Shown here: piece after piece, positions 38,641 to 40,781 of the stretch
Layout of the letters: each line of letters begins with the position of its first letter
Position numbering within the stretch: the stretch's first letter is position 1
Assembly: GCA_030612835.1 (NCBI GenBank)
Contig: JAUWND010000004.1
Span: 1 to 40,781, forward strand
DNA from: Candidatus Methanophagales archaeon
GTDB taxonomy: Archaea > Halobacteriota > Syntropharchaeia > Alkanophagales > Methanospirareceae
Direction of reading: 5' to 3'
Length of the DNA stretch: 40,781 nt
Position numbers and translations under genes: made by a program
Notes under the pieces: generated by a model
The model's input: only the letters and a program-made list of their open reading frames with translations
Told to the model about the DNA's origin: nothing
Databases searched by the model: none

Positions 38641-40137
38641 ATGAGTTGTGGAAGTAAAAAGCGGATAGGCATAAGCGTCTGTGTTGCACTTACCATCCTG
38701 GTATTGCTACTTTCAGGAACAGCATCTGCGGAGCGAATAGACATTCCCGCGGATTATGCTACAATACAAAGCGGGCTAGATCATGCGCGTCCGGGCGATA
38801 CAATTTATGTGCATGCCGGGACATATCATGAACGGCCCCTAAAAATATTTACTCCCAACATAACTCTCATAGGTGCGGATGCTATAATAGAAGGAGATGG
38901 GCATGATGTGTGCCTGTACATAAATGCAAGAGGCGTAAAAATAAGCGGATTTGTGGTTCAGAATGGCGAGCGCGGTATCTGGCTCGAAGACTCTACCGCC
39001 TGTGTAATCACCAATAACACGGTCTTCAACAATAGAGGAAAAGGAGGTCCCAATACTGTTATACATGAAGGACATGGTATTGGGCTCACATCGTCTTCAA
39101 ATTGCATAATCGCAAATAACAAGGTACTTTCTAATTCCGCATATGGTATTGCGCTTTTTCAATCCACTAATAACGTAATAAGGGGGAACAGATGTGACCG
39201 AAATAGGGACTATCAAATTATCCTCGGCACAGATTCCTGTAACAATACAATAACTGAAAATACATTATCCGGTAGTGTCTACGGGCCCGGTATCTATATA
39301 TTTACTCGATCAAACAATAATGTCGTCACAAAGAATGTAATATTCAACAATTCAAATTCCGGTATTAATCTCCTTTCCACGCATCACAATCTCATATCTG
39401 ATAATATCCTGAAGTTTAATAGCTTTAACGGGCTGTGGATCGGTTCTACTTCGTCTACTTCAAATGGTAATATCATAGCTAACAATACCGTTACATCAAA
39501 TCAGAGGTGTGGGATTGAGGTATCAGGAGACGAGAATGAGATAATAAATAATACCGTGGTCGGGAACAAAGAGGGTATTTATATAAGAGAAGGAACTGGG
39601 AATAGGATTTATCATAACCACTTTAATAACAGAAAGAACGCCTACGATGGCGAGTCGAACATATGGGATAACGGCTATCCCGCTGGCGGTAATTACTGGA
39701 GCGATTATCCGGGCTCAGACATCTATATGGGGGTTGGACAAGACGAGCCTGGGAATGATAGTATCGGGGATATACCCTATATCATTGACGAAAATAGCAG
39801 CGATAACTTCCCCATTATCGGGATATACATACCGCCAATTAGTATCTCAAATGTCACCGTAAGCCCGGCAAAAGCATCGATAGTCACACAAATAACTGTC
39901 TGTGCTGATGTGTTCGCTATCTCAGGAGTGAAGGACGGCGGTGTAATTGCCGAAATTACGCGCGATGGGTCTGTGCTCAAGCAAATCCGGCTGCATGATC
40001 ATAATAAAGACGGAAGATACTGCAATTATCGTTACTTTATCGAGCCTGGGGTATATCACGTGGATGTGATTGCAAAAGACCGCGCTGGACATGATATGGC
40101 GTTAGAAGATGCAACAACAATTGTGATACTTGATTGA
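38641..40137 (+). CDS. Secreted right-handed beta-helix protein, NosD-like
   Basis: This protein has 498 residues. Residues 1-30 are a signal peptide (ALTILVLLLSGTASA). The ADYATIQSGLDHARPGDTIY start and repeated N-N-x-I-x-x-N units (for example SSNCIIANNKVLSNSAYGIA) from about 45 to 340 are parallel beta-helix (PbH1) repeats, as in NosD and carbohydrate-binding CASH proteins. GGNYWSDYPGSD through SIGDIPYII (about 350-380) is the usual NosD-type end of the helix. A ~95-residue Ig-like domain follows (ISNVTVSPAKASIVTQITV). There are many N-glycosylation sequons. It is probably surface-exposed; no membrane anchor is visible at the C-terminus. The role may be polysaccharide binding or structural. 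Confidence 0.82.
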   Translation: MSCGSKKRIGISVCVALTILVLLLSGTASAERIDIPADYATIQSGLDHARPGDTIYVHAGTYHERPLKIFTPNITLIGADAIIEGDGHDVCLYINARGVKISGFVVQNGERGIWLEDSTACVITNNTVFNNRGKGGPNTVIHEGHGIGLTSSSNCIIANNKVLSNSAYGIALFQSTNNVIRGNRCDRNRDYQIILGTDSCNNTITENTLSGSVYGPGIYIFTRSNNNVVTKNVIFNNSNSGINLLSTHHNLISDNILKFNSFNGLWIGSTSSTSNGNIIANNTVTSNQRCGIEVSGDENEIINNTVVGNKEGIYIREGTGNRIYHNHFNNRKNAYDGESNIWDNGYPAGGNYWSDYPGSDIYMGVGQDEPGNDSIGDIPYIIDENSSDNFPIIGIYIPPISISNVTVSPAKASIVTQITVCADVFAISGVKDGGVIAEITRDGSVLKQIRLHDHNKDGRYCNYRYFIEPGVYHVDVIAKDRAGHDMALEDATTIVILD

Positions 40138-40275
40138 GCGTACGCTTTCTTCTCTGGCAGGACAGGGTAGGGCAGGCTAGGCTAAAGAATCCACGCGATA
40201 AAAAAAAATAAAAAAATAAAAAATGTTTTTTTTCCTTTGCCTTTTTGGTGTTTATAGCCTAGTTAGTTTAGCTGC
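40138..40275. other. Convergent gap with A/T runs
   Basis: It contains GGTAGGGCAGGCTAGGCTAA, then A-rich and T-rich runs (ATAAAAAAAAATAAAAAAAT, GTTTTTTTTCC), likely transcription ends for both convergent genes. No gene. Confidence 0.4.
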
Positions 40276-40781
40276 TTAGGGGCAGCCTAACCAGTCACCT
40301 ATTTGAGCAGTTGAGCAATTAAGTTTGATTTCAATTGTCTTCTCTATACTGAACTGTCCAATAGTCTCCTCTCTACCGTAAGCAATTGTGTGATGATGCT
40401 CATTCGGATCTTTAGCTGAGAAGCCTATGTGCGATATACCGAGTACATCTGCCGATACTGTCTGTACTAGTGATGGAGTTCCTGGCCAAAGTACCTGACG
40501 CACTCTTGGAGGAATAGGTATGGGCCACACCTGATCTATCCCCGGCCCCCAAACACCGTTACCATACGTCACAACAGATTCTTTCTTCTGCAATTTCTCA
40601 CATTGCATGAAGTTGGCGTCTGTAACTGCACCAAGATCGTAGTTCTTCACGCACTTCTTCTCCATCCATTTCTGGTCATAACTGTGGTTCTGGTATGTAA
40701 TCGGGAAATACTCAACGTCAAATTCCTTCTCCTCTATTAAACCCTCTAGGCAGCGCTGATTCGCGGGTGCCCCGGGGTACG
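40276..40781 (-). CDS. Unrecognised protein, 3' part (5' end beyond the window)
   Basis: The track shows an ORF of 129 residues from 40665, but the frame stays open to the window edge and reads YPGAPANQRCLEGLIEEKEF then DVEYFPITYQNHSYDQKW upstream of that Met. The gene therefore enters from outside, and the visible part is about 167 residues. It is Pro- and His-containing (VWPIPIPPRV; DPNEHHHTIAYGREE) and has four cysteines, the last near the end. No membrane segment is visible in this part. I do not recognise the family. It is convergent with the NosD-like gene. Confidence 0.6.
   Translation of the reverse strand, partial: YPGAPANQRCLEGLIEEKEFDVEYFPITYQNHSYDQKWMEKKCVKNYDLGAVTDANFMQCEKLQKKESVVTYGNGVWGPGIDQVWPIPIPPRVRQVLWPGTPSLVQTVSADVLGISHIGFSAKDPNEHHHTIAYGREETIGQFSIEKTIEIKLNCSTAQIGDWLGCP

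Overview
The window reads as a piece of an archaeal chromosome, most likely from a methanogenic or methane-oxidising euryarchaeal lineage. The evidence is a beta-RFAP synthase (methanopterin biosynthesis), an archaeal-type UbiA lipid prenyltransferase, an archaeal CoaD-like adenylyltransferase, an AglB oligosaccharyltransferase, an archaeal threonine synthase, TATA-box promoters close to start codons, and an anaerobic cobalamin pathway (cbiF, cbiL, cbiT). I cannot name the species from the sequence alone.

Layout. (1) 1-2998, minus strand: cobalamin genes cbiT, cbiL and cbiF (cut by the window edge), preceded by two very small membrane proteins, one being little more than the N-terminus of a CbiM-type metal permease. 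CbiL is fused in frame to a GxxExxY nuclease-like domain that arrived in a cassette with inverted-repeat ends. (2) 3.1-6.7 kb: an island of decaying mobile DNA. It holds two transposase remnants, an intact but atypical PurD-like ATP-grasp gene, a collapsed GxxExxY cassette, a tiny SEC-C ORF, a GGAGT tandem repeat and a broken VapBC pair. (3) 6.7-19.0 kb, minus strand: the most interesting block. It encodes a DUF2162 membrane protein, an ExbB/TolQ/MotA-type proton channel, a DUF2149 protein, then two huge tandem secreted CobN-like proteins (1899 and 1541 aa) with signal peptides and C-terminal membrane anchors, then a small ORF. From memory this gene set corresponds to the bacterial HmuS-T-U-V haem-utilisation module, so I interpret it as an archaeal cell-surface, proton-channel-linked tetrapyrrole or metal handling system. 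(4) 19.4-31.8 kb: Lrp regulator divergent from GTP-PEPCK, AglB, an acetyltransferase, a secreted phosphoesterase, a GC-rich methyltransferase, UbiA, CoaD, an M24 peptidase and two HhH/EndoIII-like proteins. (5) 31.9-38.5 kb: thrC, mptG, the hemB-argB pair, an ATP-NAD-kinase-like gene and an unknown gene. (6) 38.6-40.8 kb: a secreted NosD-like beta-helix protein and the 3' part of an unrecognised gene.

Common themes. Tetrapyrroles recur: HemB makes porphobilinogen, the cbi genes build the corrin ring, and the CobN-like pair would act on a tetrapyrrole outside the cell. The surface CobN-like proteins carry many N-x-S/T sequons, which fits with AglB. Most intergenic gaps downstream of genes hold copies of one inverted-repeat family, whose ends match the ends of the GxxExxY cassette in cbiL; this links a gene-carrying version with a set of short MITE-like relatives.

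No rRNA, tRNA or CRISPR array was seen. All homology statements come from recognition of motifs by eye; none was checked by a database search.
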